Part shown: piece after piece, positions 41,435-51,409 of the stretch
Position numbering within the stretch: position 1 is the stretch's first letter
Layout: every line of letters starts with the position of its first letter
Virus record (IMG/VR): IMGVR_UViG_3300034103_000446
Span: 1-64,000 of that record
DNA: 64,000 nucleotides
Source: a virus
Reading direction: 5' to 3' (one strand)
Position numbers and translations under genes: made by a program
Notes under the pieces: generated by a model
Seen by the model: only the letters and a program-made list of their open reading frames with translations
Database searches by the model: none
What the model was told of the DNA's origin: nothing

Positions 41435-42511
41435 TTACAGTTTACCAAGTAATTCTCTATGCTCTAACTCTATACCTGGAAGAGCCAGTTGCAGTTGATT
41501 TATTTCATTTTCTGTTTGATTCATGTAATGGTTATAGTTGTGTCTTACCATTTCTCTTATTTCATTTACATTCTTGTCTAAGTTATCTATAAAATGTTTA
41601 ACACTTTTTGAAGCCCAATCTAAAATCAATTCTGAGTCTTGGCTTATTCTATTAGTATACGGTAAAAAGAACTTATCAAATGTCTTGTAACCTAATCTAG
41701 TTAAGTGTTCATTAATGCCATCGTCCCCTATAATTATAAAAGGATGATGGTTAATCATCGCTCTGTAGAGTTTTTCAGTTAGATATGGCATTTTCAGACT
41801 GGTAATCGTGCCAGGATTAACATCAAAGCTGTTCTCACTGACAATACTAAGACAAGTGTTTTTGTAATATTTTAGATTGGTTGGGAAACCAGTATACTCA
41901 AATACATTGGTATCATAGCATTTTGATATATCAATGTCTAAGCTAGGTCTTTGTATATCTATTAATAATTTGCTTATATAACTATCGTCTTGGAGATATT
42001 CTATATCCAATGATTTTATTGCATGTATATTGGTTTGGCTAGCTGGGAAATACAAACTATAATCTAGATAATCTAATAAATTGTTAACATAGAAATGATG
42101 CATAAGACCTATTCTTTGTCTCTTTAATGGTTTACCTATTAAAAACAATGCTTTATTGCTATCTGGATACCATTTGCTTGTATGTCTTTTTAAACTGTGT
42201 TTATATGTAATATAAGCCCAGGTGTTTAAGTAATACACATTTGTTCTATGCCCGGTTGTTTCTCTAGCAGTATCATGAAATAGAAAATGATGTGGGATAT
42301 TTATTGACTGTGCATATTTTCCTACCTCATCTGATATTGAATTCAAGTAATCTGAATCAAAACTGCTTAGGCTCTCAACTAGGGCATTGAATATAATTTC
42401 ATCGCCGGGCGCATAATATGCTTTTAATTGAAATTGAATATCCTCAATGATATCGTCAAACTTCATTGTATTGCCTATATAGGCAGCAATTCGAACGTAA
42501 ATGTATTTCAT
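41435..42511 (-). CDS. Putative GT-B-like glycosyltransferase paralogue
   Basis: The 358-residue protein carries LTEKLYRAMINHHPFIIIGDDG followed by LTRLGYKTFDKFF, the family element of the paralogue set, here with a more diverged aspartate block. The N-terminal half has no recognised motif. Its start overlaps the SGNH-like gene by ATGA. It is placed in a run of sugar-active genes, so transfer of a sugar is inferred, not shown. Confidence 0.65.
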   Translation of the reverse strand: MKYIYVRIAAYIGNTMKFDDIIEDIQFQLKAYYAPGDEIIFNALVESLSSFDSDYLNSISDEVGKYAQSINIPHHFLFHDTARETTGHRTNVYYLNTWAYITYKHSLKRHTSKWYPDSNKALFLIGKPLKRQRIGLMHHFYVNNLLDYLDYSLYFPASQTNIHAIKSLDIEYLQDDSYISKLLIDIQRPSLDIDISKCYDTNVFEYTGFPTNLKYYKNTCLSIVSENSFDVNPGTITSLKMPYLTEKLYRAMINHHPFIIIGDDGINEHLTRLGYKTFDKFFLPYTNRISQDSELILDWASKSVKHFIDNLDKNVNEIREMVRHNYNHYMNQTENEINQLQLALPGIELEHRELLGKL

Positions 42512-43299
42512 AATAACGGGAGATAATCTCTGCTCATTAAGTTTCTGATTGATTGGTTAAAATTCTGTCTAATATTGTGTAAAGTTTTACACCGGGCCAA
42601 GGCAGTTGTAGTAACGGTTGCATAATCTTTAGTGATTGTATTAAACTCTAACCCACATGCTTCTAAGTAATCATAGTAAGTTATTGGTTTAGGGTGAGGA
42701 TCAGCATGCGGTTGACCATCGTGATTGATATATGTTACTGGGTCTCTACTCCAATCACGTCCCATAAAATCATATAATGACATAGGCATATTATCATATT
42801 CTTTTTGATATAGGGTTGATAATGTTCTTGATATTTCGATATCATCAACTTTTCCAAAATCAGTGTATTTAAATGGTACACTTCTTAGTAACAATGTACC
42901 ACAATTGCTTTGTTGTAGTAACTTATTGGTAATACTAATTATAGCATGGTCACGAATCATGTGCCCGGTTGGATCACAATATTCTTTTACCCAATCTTTA
43001 GGATACTGACTGTTCCAGGCATTGCCTTGAGCAAACCAACCACCATTAATCCAGCGGTCTTCTCTACTAAATGTAGACCACATAATCATAACTAAATCAG
43101 TATCATTAAATTTATATCTAGCATTGGCTTCAGTAACCCTAGCCATAATGCCCAAATTACCCATACCCGCCATGGCATGGTTATAGTAATCTGCTTTTGT
43201 TTCTACTGCAATTATATCGGCCCAGGTGGGCCATTTATATGCAGTGAAGCTGCAACCAAATGCGAATATACGCTTATATTTCTTTAAATTTATTTTCAT
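42508..43299 (-). CDS. SGNH/GDSL-hydrolase-like protein
   Basis: The start at 43299 (MKINLKKYKRIFAFG) is preferred to 43326. The FAFGCSFTAYKWPTWADII opening is block I with the candidate nucleophile Ser, MAGMGNLGIMAR supplies the Gly/Asn block, and HPKPITYYDYL near the end could hold the catalytic histidine. Phage proteins of this type may add or remove acetyl groups on sugars. It overlaps its upstream neighbour by 26 bp. Function is inferred from motif order. Confidence 0.7.
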   Translation of the reverse strand: MKINLKKYKRIFAFGCSFTAYKWPTWADIIAVETKADYYNHAMAGMGNLGIMARVTEANARYKFNDTDLVMIMWSTFSREDRWINGGWFAQGNAWNSQYPKDWVKEYCDPTGHMIRDHAIISITNKLLQQSNCGTLLLRSVPFKYTDFGKVDDIEISRTLSTLYQKEYDNMPMSLYDFMGRDWSRDPVTYINHDGQPHADPHPKPITYYDYLEACGLEFNTITKDYATVTTTALARCKTLHNIRQNFNQSIRNLMSRDYLPLL

Positions 43300-45322
43300 T
43301 TTCTCTGATAAAATTAAGTAAGTCAACAGAATAATCCTGTATCTTATTAAGAACCTGATGATTAACTAGTTCCTGCCATGGCTTAGGAACTAGATTGCTA
43401 TTAGTTGCTAATCTCAATATAACTCGTTTATTGTACATGCACTTTTCAAATACAGAATCATATAGTTCTTTTAGTTCAGAGGGTGATTTATCAGTGTATC
43501 TTTTTACATTCTGTGCTATTAAATCGTATCTAATTTTAGTGTCGGGTTCGCTGTCAAAACTGTAATCAAAGAGTTCATCGTATAACTTAAAACCCAACTC
43601 CTGTAACTTTTTATGAAAGTTTATAGACCCTGCCACCAAGAAAGGTTTATTAAAGAATAACGGCATTGCTGTTTTTTCTGTTATAGTAAATGCAATGTCA
43701 TCTGTTTCAGGAACTAATTGCATAAACGATAATGCATATTCTAATGGGAATGTTTCCTGAGATTTAAAACCATCAACCTGATCTCGTAACATTATCTGTT
43801 GATTCCAGTATTCAAACTGATAATTGTCTGTGAGTTCTCTCCAAATAACTATACCATTGTCAATTATATCATGTTTAGCTAGCATATCCATCATTTTAGC
43901 TCTATGTAATTTTGGAGCTTTGTTCATGCTAATATATGGATATTTAATGGGGGTTTTCTCAGATACACGAATATTTTCTACATCTAAGCATATACTATTG
44001 TTAGCCTGATAATTAGGACTTACTGATAGCCTAGCCAATGCCATAGAGAACCAGAATGTAGTCCAGTAATATGTATTAACATGTTTATCTACATTTATAT
44101 GAGTATTGTCTGACGCTGATGCTGTTATTAAATCAAACTCTATGTTATGTATTTTAGCAAACTCAACTAATTCATTGAATTTCTCTACGGATCCGTTAAT
44201 AGTATTGCTGTCAAACTCAGTTGCACCGTTATATATTATCTTAGACACCCGGCCGGCGTTTTCCATAAACCTATCGGCCCTGTCTAATGTGTTATTGTGC
44301 CATATATTGAAATCTATAATTTCATGATTATTAATCATTTTATTATACATATAAATGTATCTGCCGTCGGTTGCGTTATGCACAATAGAATTGTCATTTC
44401 TTAATTCTACTATACGGTCTCTAATCACTGGCGGTATATATTTTACCTCATTTATTATACGGATATAATTGTCATAATTACGCTGTGCTTTTTCTTTTAT
44501 TAACTGATATAACTCAGTAGTATTTTGTTCTGTTATGCGCTTAACATTCAAAGCGATAGCCTCAGCACGTTTAAGCATATCGGGTTCACTGTCAAAGCTA
44601 TAATCTATAATCTCGTCATACAACTCAAATCCTAAATCAACTAATCTCTTATGGAAATATTGATCGGCCATGATAATAAAAGGCTTTTTAAATAATATAG
44701 GTAAACAGGTCTTTTCAGTAATAAATGGCACTGTTGTGGTAGCCTCTCCTATTACATGCAAGAATGATTTATAGTATTTGTCCGGTATTAAGAATGAATC
44801 TAGTTTAGTTTCAAAGTCGTCTGATATTAATCTAACCTCATCATTATAGTGTTTGAATTGATATAAGCTAGGATTTCGTGCTGGAAATCGGTTCCATGTC
44901 ACAATACCTTTATCTAGTAATCCTTGACCAGTTAACTCATCTACTAACATACAGCGATGCATGTGATTCTTGTTATTCAAGCATATATAAGGATAATCGA
45001 AATCAGTATAAGTTTGATTAAAGTCTAAATGGTTGCTGCACATTACAGACCAGTTTAACCAGTATGTGTACCAATTAACTATCTCTATGTTGTTAAAGTG
45101 TTGAGTTTGTTGATGATAGTAACTAGTAGGATAGGAACCAACTGTTACAACTAGTTTAATATTGTTACTGTTTAATAGTTCTGCTAATTCAACTGTTAAT
45201 TCACGAGAATGCCATTCTGTTTCACATAAAAATACTATTGTATTTGGCTTCTCTGTGTTAACAATGTCTACAAACTTTTCATATGAGGGTTCGTCTAATT
45301 GACTGATGTAAACTGTTTTCAT
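43274..45322 (-). CDS. Tandem two-domain GT-B-like protein
   Basis: This 682-residue protein contains two copies of the paralogue domain. The first has HRCMLVDELTGQGLLDKGI, FITEKTCLPILFKKPFIIMA and LVDLGFELYDEIIDYSFDSE. The second has LHRAKMMDMLAKHDII, FTITEKTAMPLFFNKPFLVA and LQELGFKLYDELFDYSFDSE. The two halves are clearly internal duplicates, each with the YSFDSEPD motif. Two sites could bind donor and acceptor, or act in sequence. It overlaps the radical SAM gene at its start. Confidence 0.7.
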   Translation of the reverse strand: MKTVYISQLDEPSYEKFVDIVNTEKPNTIVFLCETEWHSRELTVELAELLNSNNIKLVVTVGSYPTSYYHQQTQHFNNIEIVNWYTYWLNWSVMCSNHLDFNQTYTDFDYPYICLNNKNHMHRCMLVDELTGQGLLDKGIVTWNRFPARNPSLYQFKHYNDEVRLISDDFETKLDSFLIPDKYYKSFLHVIGEATTTVPFITEKTCLPILFKKPFIIMADQYFHKRLVDLGFELYDEIIDYSFDSEPDMLKRAEAIALNVKRITEQNTTELYQLIKEKAQRNYDNYIRIINEVKYIPPVIRDRIVELRNDNSIVHNATDGRYIYMYNKMINNHEIIDFNIWHNNTLDRADRFMENAGRVSKIIYNGATEFDSNTINGSVEKFNELVEFAKIHNIEFDLITASASDNTHINVDKHVNTYYWTTFWFSMALARLSVSPNYQANNSICLDVENIRVSEKTPIKYPYISMNKAPKLHRAKMMDMLAKHDIIDNGIVIWRELTDNYQFEYWNQQIMLRDQVDGFKSQETFPLEYALSFMQLVPETDDIAFTITEKTAMPLFFNKPFLVAGSINFHKKLQELGFKLYDELFDYSFDSEPDTKIRYDLIAQNVKRYTDKSPSELKELYDSVFEKCMYNKRVILRLATNSNLVPKPWQELVNHQVLNKIQDYSVDLLNFIRENENKFKEI

Positions 45323-47247
45323 TTTCTAGTAACCCATGCCTTACCAAAGTTTCTACGTCTTGCAAAGAATATCTGTTCGCAAAACTTTTCTAATGTCATT
45401 GTCTTATCCTCAGGGAAATCAAACTCATAACTAGCAGGTGATTCTAATTCATTTTGATTCTGTAGATAGCCGAATATATCATACTTGAAATCAATAACCT
45501 TAGGATATGTCCCGCACTGTGTATAGTCAACCAAATAATTACGTTGGATAAGCATTAACTCATCGTGCAAGTCTTTGGGTAATGGATACTCTTTCAGTAA
45601 GAAGTTTTCAATTACATCAAATATATGCTTATGTTTATTCTCACTCTGTAGCATGATAATGGTACTGTGTATTAAGTTCCATCCGTGAATTTGCATACCC
45701 ATTAATAATGGGTGATCAATCATTCCTCGTTCACCCCATAATCCGTAATGTTTACCAATACGTTGAATCTCACTGTTAACCCATGGATCTTTTTCTATAT
45801 ATTGATAGAGTTTTTCATAGAAATCTCTATATTCAACACCGTGCAATTTAAACAATACACGACTAATATAGTTTGTCATGCCATTAATGTGAAATGTATT
45901 TTGATACCAGGCATGTAATTGCGCTTGAAGCATCTTGTCAAGTGGCAAGTCACGTGTGCTTACTACAATTTCAACACCCTCACGTAGGTTCTTTTCGTTG
46001 TTAGAGCCTACTAAGTAATCGTAAACAACTTGACCTTGTAATTTATACATCTTACGCTGAGTCAGATTCATTTCAGCATTTTCTAATAGTTGTGCTTGAT
46101 ATACAGTGATACCAGTGTGATTGCCTGCTTTGTACAATCTATAGAAGTTTTCTTTCCAACTTGCTAATGTTTCGCCCGGCAAGCCTAGAATCAACTCAGT
46201 GTACAATGGGATGTTAGCTTCCTCACACATAACAAACACTTCACCAATCTTGTTAGTATCTAAGTTAGTTCGTTTGATAATCTCTAGTGTGTTCTCATCC
46301 ATAGTCTGCACAGACAAGTTCAAGCCGATCTTGGCTCCACCTTCGTATATCAATTTCTTAACGATATCAACAACTTCTTTCTTTTGATTCTTTGCCCAGG
46401 CAATTGTATATGCACGTGGCATGCCGTATTCTTTTTGTACGGCAATTAATTTATCAGCAATTAAGCTATCACGCTCTGCAAAGATACCGAAATTGGCGTC
46501 AGTAAAGCTAATAAAATCAAATTGATTCTGACCCATCCATTCTAATTCAGCAAATACTCTTTCTAATTCGAATATCTTTACTTTATTGTATGTTAAGCTA
46601 CCCCAGTCACAGAATGTACATGCATAGGGGCATCCTCTGTTTGTTTCGATAGTTCCGTTCCAACGAATCTCAGGGTGCTTCTTCATTAGTTTATCGAATA
46701 TACCAGACAAGTACGGACTAGGAATCGTGTCTAAGTCATCAATGCGAACAGTATCACCCGTACTAACTGCTACACCGTTGTCGTTGACTAGCATACCGTT
46801 GATAGATTTATAGTCAGGGGTATCTTTTAAGTGTTCTTCAAGTACGGCTCTGAATGTTTTCTCACCTTCTAACTTAACGCATATGTCTAAGAAAGGGTAT
46901 TGTTCAAAGATATCTTCTTTCTCAATAGGGAACTCAGGGCCGCCACCAATAATGAATAGATTAGGATTAGCTAATTTTAATGCTTTCCCCAATTCTTTAG
47001 TGTAACTACGATTCCAGATATATGTACTGAAACCAATTACATCACTGTCTTTTAATATCTCTACTGCATCTTCTATGTCTTCGCGGCGCCAAATAAATTC
47101 CCCCAATTCATAGTTTTCATTAATTATAGGGAACTGATTTACGTAACTCCACAGGATTCCTGGACTATAAGGCAAGTAATATGCGTTTAATTCCTTAGGA
47201 CCCTGTTGAAAGTTTGGACTGACAAAGCTGATTATCTTTTTAGACAT
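45319..47247 (-). CDS. B12-binding-domain radical SAM protein
   Basis: This 642-residue protein has a cobalamin-binding-like N-terminal region (DVIGFSTYIWNR, IIGGGPEFPIEKED, VKLEGEKTFRAV), the cluster motif CPYACTFC at about 206-213, and TDANFGIFAERD after it. The C-terminal 250 residues are helical and unassigned. It overlaps its neighbours by ATGA (GT gene) and 8 bp (SGNH-like gene). Phage B12-type radical SAM proteins are usually of unknown substrate; an alkylated sugar or peptide is plausible. Confidence 0.88.
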   Translation of the reverse strand: MSKKIISFVSPNFQQGPKELNAYYLPYSPGILWSYVNQFPIINENYELGEFIWRREDIEDAVEILKDSDVIGFSTYIWNRSYTKELGKALKLANPNLFIIGGGPEFPIEKEDIFEQYPFLDICVKLEGEKTFRAVLEEHLKDTPDYKSINGMLVNDNGVAVSTGDTVRIDDLDTIPSPYLSGIFDKLMKKHPEIRWNGTIETNRGCPYACTFCDWGSLTYNKVKIFELERVFAELEWMGQNQFDFISFTDANFGIFAERDSLIADKLIAVQKEYGMPRAYTIAWAKNQKKEVVDIVKKLIYEGGAKIGLNLSVQTMDENTLEIIKRTNLDTNKIGEVFVMCEEANIPLYTELILGLPGETLASWKENFYRLYKAGNHTGITVYQAQLLENAEMNLTQRKMYKLQGQVVYDYLVGSNNEKNLREGVEIVVSTRDLPLDKMLQAQLHAWYQNTFHINGMTNYISRVLFKLHGVEYRDFYEKLYQYIEKDPWVNSEIQRIGKHYGLWGERGMIDHPLLMGMQIHGWNLIHSTIIMLQSENKHKHIFDVIENFLLKEYPLPKDLHDELMLIQRNYLVDYTQCGTYPKVIDFKYDIFGYLQNQNELESPASYEFDFPEDKTMTLEKFCEQIFFARRRNFGKAWVTRK

Positions 47248-48115
47248 TTTTATTCTGTATGAAGGTGGCCAATTCTTTGGCTATGAACTTGTATCCTTCC
47301 ACAGTTGGATGAATACAGTTAGTCAAATATTTAGCTGGCCATGCCCTCTTACTGTAAAACTCATAATGTCCGCCCCAATCCTTAGGGTTCATGAGTCCAT
47401 CTAGTTCTACAAATCGCTGCACAAATGCACCGTATTTTGTTTGATTGTGTAAGTATGTAGACCAATCAAACTTGGTAAACATTCGTCCGGTATTTTCTAG
47501 TAGATACTTTTGCACTGAGCCGCCCGGAGATTGATTAAATGCATTAGCAACAACTACTTTGAATCCGTGCGCTTTAGCAAATGATTGTAGATTTAAAAGT
47601 GCCATTAATGCAGTGTTTGCTGCGAATTGCTCACTCCATAACATTTTTCCATATGTAGCCCACAATGGTTCTTCGGCGCCTCCCTCTCCTGCTATAGGCC
47701 AGGCTGTTCTCCACTTATAGTGTGCAAAATCCCCGTTACTGTATCCATCATTTAGCTTCTCGTTGCGCTTTGGATGTGGCTGAAAGAAGTCTAATCGTTC
47801 GAATCCACTAAGCATAAGAATAATATATCCTTCGCTATTAGACCAATCGATTCTATCACAGAAATGCAATTGATTAACAGCGGCGGTGTTTCCTATACCA
47901 CGAACTCCTAAGTTCATAGGAGTATAGTCTGGAAAGTGATTGGTACATAATTGATTTACCCAACTGTTCTCATGTTCATACTTACGCAAGTGATAATCTG
48001 GAACACCCCTCAACTGTACTCTACCGTTGTATTGATTCCATATTTCTTCAGGATAGCCGCCCTCACCTTGAGTCCAGCTGCATCCTAAACCTACGATGTA
48101 TTTCTTTTTAGTCAT
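47240..48115 (-). CDS. SGNH/GDSL-hydrolase-like protein
   Basis: The ATG at 48115 (MTKKKYIVGLGCSW) overlaps the epimerase stop by 8 bp and is preferred to 48145. GLGCSWTQGEGGYPE forms block I, GVRGIGNTAAVNQL the Gly/Asn block and HPTVEGYKFIA a possible catalytic Asp/His block. It is a paralogue in architecture of 42508-43299 and likewise sits in the sugar region. A role in acyl transfer or removal on a sugar is inferred. Confidence 0.7.
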   Translation of the reverse strand: MTKKKYIVGLGCSWTQGEGGYPEEIWNQYNGRVQLRGVPDYHLRKYEHENSWVNQLCTNHFPDYTPMNLGVRGIGNTAAVNQLHFCDRIDWSNSEGYIILMLSGFERLDFFQPHPKRNEKLNDGYSNGDFAHYKWRTAWPIAGEGGAEEPLWATYGKMLWSEQFAANTALMALLNLQSFAKAHGFKVVVANAFNQSPGGSVQKYLLENTGRMFTKFDWSTYLHNQTKYGAFVQRFVELDGLMNPKDWGGHYEFYSKRAWPAKYLTNCIHPTVEGYKFIAKELATFIQNKNV

Positions 48116-49088
48116 CTGTCTTACCTGAATCAATTTGCTCAACAATCCAGTTGTATGTTTTATGTATACCTACTTCTAACGATTCTGTAGGAGCCCAATT
48201 TAATTTTTCACGTATCAATGTGTTATCACTAGTACGACCCATAACTCCCATTGGCCCGGGTATATTTTTAATATGAACTTTTTTACCAACAAGATCGGCT
48301 ATTAGATAGACTAGATTGTTAATTGATATCATTCGAGAGCTACCTAAGTTGACTGGCTCTGAAAAATCACTTTCCATCAAACGTTGAACACCGTCTAAGC
48401 ATTCATCAATGAATAAAAAGCTACGAGTTTGAGTGCCTGGACCCCATATTTCAATTGTTCCGCCGGGCTCGACAGTTGCAACTTTTCTACAAAGAGCCGC
48501 GGGTGCTTTTTCTTTGCCATTGTTCCATGATCCATAAGGACCAAATACATTATGAAACCGTGCAATGCGTACTTCTATGCCATAGTTCTTAGCATAAGTT
48601 AGATATAATCGTTCACTGAATAACTTTTCCCAACCGTATTCACTGTCAGGATTTGCAGGGTATGCACTTGATTCGGTGAGAACTGGGTTGTTAGGGTCTA
48701 GCTGATTGTGCTCCGGATACATACATGCACTTGAACTATAGAATATTTTAGCGTTTTTATTCTTTCTACGAACATTATCTAATATGTTTAGATTAATCAT
48801 CACAGAGTTATGCATGATATCAGCATCGTGTTCACCGGTAAAGATATAGCCGGCACCGCCCATGTCGGCAGCTAATTGATATATTTCATCGTACCTAATT
48901 GTATGAAATAAGCTCTCTACATTTTGTTGATCTCTTAAATCTACCACATAGAATTCATCAGCCAGCGACTTACTGTATAAGGGTTCTTTTAAGTCTGTAC
49001 CTACTACGTAGTGGCCAGCTTTTTTCAATCTTTCTACTAAGTGGGATCCAATGAACCCACCAGCACCACATACTAAAATCTTTTTCAT
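48108..49088 (-). CDS. GDP-mannose 3,5-epimerase-like SDR
   Basis: This 326-residue enzyme has GAGGFIGSHLVERLKKAGH (Rossmann glycines), LAADMGGAGYI, YSSSACMYPE and SEYGWEKLFSERLY (YxxxK). The MGGxGxI, SSACxYPE and EKAPAALCRK elements together are characteristic of plant-type GDP-mannose 3,5-epimerases, which make GDP-L-galactose/L-gulose. RFHNVFGPYGSWNNG also fits. It is unusual in a phage. It is followed immediately by an SGNH-like gene and preceded by a GT-like gene. Confidence 0.88.
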   Translation of the reverse strand: MKKILVCGAGGFIGSHLVERLKKAGHYVVGTDLKEPLYSKSLADEFYVVDLRDQQNVESLFHTIRYDEIYQLAADMGGAGYIFTGEHDADIMHNSVMINLNILDNVRRKNKNAKIFYSSSACMYPEHNQLDPNNPVLTESSAYPANPDSEYGWEKLFSERLYLTYAKNYGIEVRIARFHNVFGPYGSWNNGKEKAPAALCRKVATVEPGGTIEIWGPGTQTRSFLFIDECLDGVQRLMESDFSEPVNLGSSRMISINNLVYLIADLVGKKVHIKNIPGPMGVMGRTSDNTLIREKLNWAPTESLEVGIHKTYNWIVEQIDSGKTDD

Positions 49089-49089
49089 A

Positions 49090-50430
49090 TTAATCCTTAG
49101 GTTCTTCTCTTAATCGTTTAGAGACTTCTACACGTATCTTGTCTGCTACTGTCTTAGAAGTGTTAGTAGTCAATATCTTAAAGTTATGATCTACTATGGG
49201 TTTTACTCTACGCTTAAAGTCTAATATTTGTTCTGGTGTCCAGCTAGCAATTTCTTTACAAACTTTTACAATCTCAAACAGTCTGCGTTTAGGGTCTTCA
49301 ATTTCATCATATGATTCATCCCAGAAGTCATCAAACGTTTGGAATCCAAACTCACGCAATGTTCGCAACGCACCTGCAGTTCCCACCATGATGAACGGGT
49401 GCTTTTCTTTGGCAGGCTTCCATGTCTTTTCAGTTGCTGTTAGCTCAGTCAACTCAAAGTTAGTTTCAGTGATAATACTGACTAAGCTGTTCTGATAGAA
49501 GGGTCTGGCTGCAGCATCAAAGTCGCCACACATTCTTTGTATCTCTGTTTCGCCATCGATTTCTAACGGTAACTTTGACATGAATTTTGCTACATCAGTG
49601 TTGCCTATTTGTAACATTGGGTTAGAATACAAATCAACTGTAGTCTTAAAATGAACACTGTTCATCTCGGGATCAGTCAAGTTCATACTGTAATAACTAC
49701 GATCAACGATGCCGGCTTTATCTAATGCCAATGCGAGATGTGTGCGGTGCGGCCTAAATCTACGGTTCCAGCATAAGAATACTTTTTCAGGCACTGTGCC
49801 GATATCGTATTCAGGCTCAGGAGTGTTCTGTAACTGTAATGATAATGCATGTTGTGATATAGGGAAAGGTATCATTATCATACGATGCATTGGATCATCG
49901 GGGATTCCATTTCGATTACACCAGTTGTTGTATAATTCTTCTGCGTTCATGCAACCAGTAATGTATATGACCTTACCCATTGGAATTCTATTGTAATGTC
50001 CAAAGTAGGCATGCATTGCACGTAACTGTCCATCTTGTACCCATGCTTCAGGTGCGTAGTCAATTAAGAAGAAGCCATTACGATCTCTGACTTGATGTGT
50101 TATGTGGTTTGGAGTATGACTAAACTCTAATAGGCCGCCACCGTTCAAGAAATAGTTCTGAAATTGTATACGCCACGCTAATGTATAAGGATATATGAAT
50201 GATTCATGTTCTTCTAAACCAAATGTAGAACTCAACGGATGATTTCCGTTGTGCATAAACACTCGCCAATATATATCATCTGCCCAAAAGAAATTACTAC
50301 CATGTGCGTCGGTGCTTTCACCCACGCTAGCGTAACTCATGATGTTAGGCAACTCTGTGTTCACCATTGGACCTCTTGGTCCTATCCAACTATATACGAT
50401 CTTTAGTGGGTCTTTTTCATTTAACTGCAT
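49090..50430 (-). CDS. Putative GT-B-like glycosyltransferase paralogue
   Basis: This 446-residue protein includes SYSWIGPRG-like N-terminal strands (IVYSWIGPRGPMV), FLCWNRRFRPHRTHLALAL, and the family signature LTATEKTWKPAKEKHPFIMVG with FGFQTFDDFWDESYDEIEDP. It is closest to the C-terminal part of 32565-34340. It overlaps a radical SAM gene by 14 bp. It is predicted to be a sugar transferase; the acceptor is unknown. Confidence 0.65.
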   Translation of the reverse strand: MQLNEKDPLKIVYSWIGPRGPMVNTELPNIMSYASVGESTDAHGSNFFWADDIYWRVFMHNGNHPLSSTFGLEEHESFIYPYTLAWRIQFQNYFLNGGGLLEFSHTPNHITHQVRDRNGFFLIDYAPEAWVQDGQLRAMHAYFGHYNRIPMGKVIYITGCMNAEELYNNWCNRNGIPDDPMHRMIMIPFPISQHALSLQLQNTPEPEYDIGTVPEKVFLCWNRRFRPHRTHLALALDKAGIVDRSYYSMNLTDPEMNSVHFKTTVDLYSNPMLQIGNTDVAKFMSKLPLEIDGETEIQRMCGDFDAAARPFYQNSLVSIITETNFELTELTATEKTWKPAKEKHPFIMVGTAGALRTLREFGFQTFDDFWDESYDEIEDPKRRLFEIVKVCKEIASWTPEQILDFKRRVKPIVDHNFKILTTNTSKTVADKIRVEVSKRLREEPKD

Positions 50431-51409
50431 TTTTTTCTAACCAATCGCCATCAAATTTAGGAATAATAATGTCTGTTCCACAATGACAGTGTTCTTTCTC
50501 ACATATGATTTGTTTAGGGCCGACACGATTAATATCATCTAGTATATGACCTACATACCCACCCATGCCGCAACTTGCAAGACTCATCTCGCCGACTGGA
50601 TTGATAAAGATGCAATCACCCACGTTGCAACTCCATCCATTGAAGAAGTTGTTTCCTGCTACAATAACTTCGTTGCTGTTACACACTTCGGTAGAATTGT
50701 CTTCATACTTATTGTAACTTACTGTCAATGTAGTACGCTTCATAGGCTTACGCTTAGTCTGCTGAATCTCTGTAGTATGCTCACGTAACCATGCTTCTTT
50801 AGCAGGATCTTTGTAGTGCCATGGGCCGGTGTTGACTGACATTTCATCAAACAACGGAGTCCACTCTAAGAAGTAATTAGGCATCACTGTCTTCATATGA
50901 TTGCCGAAATCAACTACTTCCCAGAATCTTTCTTCATGCATCAACATCTTAGTAGAAAGATAGTTTACCTTATCACACAAGAAGATAGAGTTTTCCTCAT
51001 AACGCTCTTTGTCAGCAAACTCTATGTGAAAGCTTGCAACCACATCATCAAAAAGATGATAGTGTTTCTTCCACCATTCTAATGGACGACTCAAGTTAGT
51101 GTTAACTGCAAGAGTAGCACGAGGTAGTTTTTCGTAAATCCATTCACAGATAGGAATAAAGTTCTTCCAGGCTGTAGGTTCTCCGCCGCTGAAGAAGAAC
51201 TTAAAGTTCTTATACCCTGCACTCTTATAGCGATTGATAATCGTTTCTAAGTTATTTAGGTATATGTCTAAGTTACCTTCGTTGCGGTCAGTGCCTCCCC
51301 AGTTGCCAGGATTACAATAACTGCACTTGTAGTTGCAGAAATTGTTTACTTGCCATGTTATTGCGAGATAGGGCTGGGGAGCCTCAATCGCTATTAGCTT
51401 CTTGCCCAA
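50417..51409 (-). CDS. Radical SAM protein with C-terminal cysteine cluster (SPASM-like)
   Basis: The 330-residue protein has the cluster motif CNYKCSYC at residues 25-32, then FFFSGGEPTAWKNF (SAM-binding GGE). Near the C-terminus is a cysteine-rich part (WSCNVGDCIFINPVGEMS, CGMGG, CEKEHCHCG) that can hold auxiliary iron-sulfur clusters. SPASM proteins modify peptides, sugars or link carbons. It overlaps two neighbours. It is adjacent to three more twitch-type radical SAM genes. Confidence 0.88.
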   Translation of the reverse strand: MGKKLIAIEAPQPYLAITWQVNNFCNYKCSYCNPGNWGGTDRNEGNLDIYLNNLETIINRYKSAGYKNFKFFFSGGEPTAWKNFIPICEWIYEKLPRATLAVNTNLSRPLEWWKKHYHLFDDVVASFHIEFADKERYEENSIFLCDKVNYLSTKMLMHEERFWEVVDFGNHMKTVMPNYFLEWTPLFDEMSVNTGPWHYKDPAKEAWLREHTTEIQQTKRKPMKRTTLTVSYNKYEDNSTEVCNSNEVIVAGNNFFNGWSCNVGDCIFINPVGEMSLASCGMGGYVGHILDDINRVGPKQIICEKEHCHCGTDIIIPKFDGDWLEKNAVK

